Of a stretch of 64,000 nt of DNA, positions 63,037 to 64,000 are shown in pieces (position 1 is the stretch's first letter; the number at the start of each line of letters is the position of its first letter). The translations under genes were made by a program, and so were the position numbers. Origin of the DNA: CAYYIS01 sp964470965 (GTDB lineage Bacteria > JAAXHH01 > JABIQT01); contig CAYYIS010000029.1 of NCBI GenBank assembly GCA_964470965.1, positions 1-64,000 on the forward strand, given 5' to 3'. The notes under the pieces are model-generated. The model worked only from the letters and a program-made list of their open reading frames with translations. It was not told where the DNA came from and searched no databases.

Positions 63037-64000
63037 ATGAATATCGGCATTTTAACAGGAGGAGGTGACTGTCCCGGACTGAACGCCGCGATACGCGCAG
63101 TCACCCGCAGGTCCATCGATTCCTACGGATCAACGGTCGTAGGAATACACAACGGATGGGCTGGATTGATTAACGGTGAAACCGAGCCCCTGAGTCTGTA
63201 TGCGGTGTCGGGGATTCTGCATCGCGGGGGAACCATCCTGGGCACCTCCCGGACCAACCCGATGAAAAACGGTGAGGATGTCGCCAGGATAAAGGAAAAC
63301 ATCAAGAAATTCGAGCTGGATGCAGTAGTCGCGATTGGTGGCGAAGATACCTTAGGCGCGGCGGCACAGCTCAATGAGCAAGGCCTCCCCATGGTTGGCC
63401 TTCCCAAGACGATCGACAATGACATCGTCGGTACGGAATATACTTTTGGTTTCGATACCGCCGTTTCCATAGCAACAGATGCTATAGACCGCCTGCATAC
63501 CACCGCGGAATCTCACCACCGTGTAATGGTGATCGAAGTAATGGGCCGTCATACCGGATGGATCGCGCTCAATGCAGGTACCGCAGGGGGAGCTGATTGC
63601 ATCCTGATACCGGAAGACCCTGTGGAGATGTCCTACATCTGTGATCTTGTCAAGGGGCGCAAGCAGCGGGGCAAAACCTTCAGTTTAGTGGTAGTTGCTG
63701 AAGGTTTTATACCCCATGATGCCGATAAGTTTGTCGTGCAGGATGAGCAGCTCGATGAATTTGGCCATGTCAGGTTGGGTGGGATTGGCCACCTGATCGG
63801 TGCACAGATTGAAAATCTCACCGGTATTGAAACGCGTGTGACCATACTCGGTCACATACAGCGCGGAGGATCCCCGACGCCATATGACAGAGTACTCGCC
63901 ACCCGATACGGCGTAGCAGCGGCTGATTTGATACACAAGGGGGAGTTCGGAAGAATGGTGGCACTTCAAGCGTCCAGGATCGAATCGATTCCCCTTTCGG
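63037..64000 (+). CDS. 6-phosphofructokinase, probably pyrophosphate-dependent (partial, runs off the window)
   Basis: At least 321 codons, open to the right edge. It phosphorylates fructose-6-phosphate. MNIGILTGGGDCPGLNAAIR is the N-terminal phosphate-donor loop. At the donor site it reads GGEDT with E103 and D104, where ATP-dependent E. coli PfkA has Asp103 and Gly104. It has PKTIDND with K124, where E. coli has Gly124. Asp104 and Lys124 are the known markers of pyrophosphate use. D127 and D129 of the catalytic TIDND are kept. Mixed ATP/PPi use occurs in some relatives, so pure PPi dependence is not certain. AGGAGG lies 11 nt before the ATG. Confidence 0.9.
   Translation, partial: MNIGILTGGGDCPGLNAAIRAVTRRSIDSYGSTVVGIHNGWAGLINGETEPLSLYAVSGILHRGGTILGTSRTNPMKNGEDVARIKENIKKFELDAVVAIGGEDTLGAAAQLNEQGLPMVGLPKTIDNDIVGTEYTFGFDTAVSIATDAIDRLHTTAESHHRVMVIEVMGRHTGWIALNAGTAGGADCILIPEDPVEMSYICDLVKGRKQRGKTFSLVVVAEGFIPHDADKFVVQDEQLDEFGHVRLGGIGHLIGAQIENLTGIETRVTILGHIQRGGSPTPYDRVLATRYGVAAADLIHKGEFGRMVALQASRIESIPLS

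Overview
The window is about 64 kb of dense bacterial chromosome with no tRNA, rRNA, CRISPR array, prophage or insertion sequence that I can see. It suggests a Gram-negative, diderm, LPS-bearing bacterium. There is an MsbA-like lipid A flippase, several heptosyltransferase-family (GT9) and WaaE-like (GT2) enzymes, a signal-peptide-bearing candidate beta-barrel protein, Lgt, and a MurE with the DNPR motif of meso-diaminopimelate enzymes. A PASTA domain on FtsI, a family-B DNA polymerase, a PhyH dioxygenase and a phosphofructokinase with pyrophosphate-type residues argue against an ordinary proteobacterium. They fit an FCB-like or candidate-phylum marine lineage, for example the Latescibacterota/Marinimicrobia neighbourhood. 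That placement is inference only.

Layout. 0.2-5.7 kb: polB, a PhyH-family dioxygenase, a YihY/BrkB membrane protein and mtnP. 5.7-9.2 kb: a loose region with pyrE, a methyltransferase and long non-coding stretches. 9.2-26.1 kb: a polyprenyl diphosphate synthase followed by an envelope-glycan (LPS core-like) cluster of GT2, radical SAM/SPASM, GT4, DUF4037, MsbA-like ABC exporter, GT9, GT1 and methyltransferase genes. A two-gene sodium:solute symporter (DUF4212 plus SSS) interrupts it, and it continues with three GT2 and two GT9 genes. Two genes of this cluster are broken: a GT9 by a frameshift, and a GT2 by a stop codon plus loss of its DxD motif.

26.1-36.2 kb: rng-rplU-rpmA-phosphoglucomutase; a convergent PpiD-like foldase; then rpmE-prfA-prmC-proC, closed by a perfect terminator. 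36.4-50.6 kb: the division and cell-wall (dcw) operon mraZ-rsmH-ftsL-ftsI-murE-murF-ftsW-murC-murB-ftsQ-ftsA-ftsZ. It starts at a consensus promoter overlaid by TGGGT repeats (predicted MraZ operator) and ends at a perfect hairpin. mraY, murD and murG are missing from their usual places. 50.7-64 kb: valS-PHP-mreB-mreC-mreD-mrdA-rodA-lgt, an outer-membrane protein of unknown family, comF and the start of a pyrophosphate-type phosphofructokinase.

How it fits together: division (Fts) and elongation (Mre/PBP2/RodA) wall synthesis sit side by side behind separate promoters. LPS-core-type assembly and export and lipoprotein maturation supply the outer membrane. Three promoters (rpmE, mraZ, valS) share the form TTGACA-N17-TATTAT, giving an internal sigma-70-like consensus. 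The most unusual points are the FtsZ tail with three PTYxR motifs, the depleted dcw cluster, the DUF4037 gene inside the glycan locus, and the fresh decay of two glycosyltransferases. I did not find an obviously new multi-gene system.
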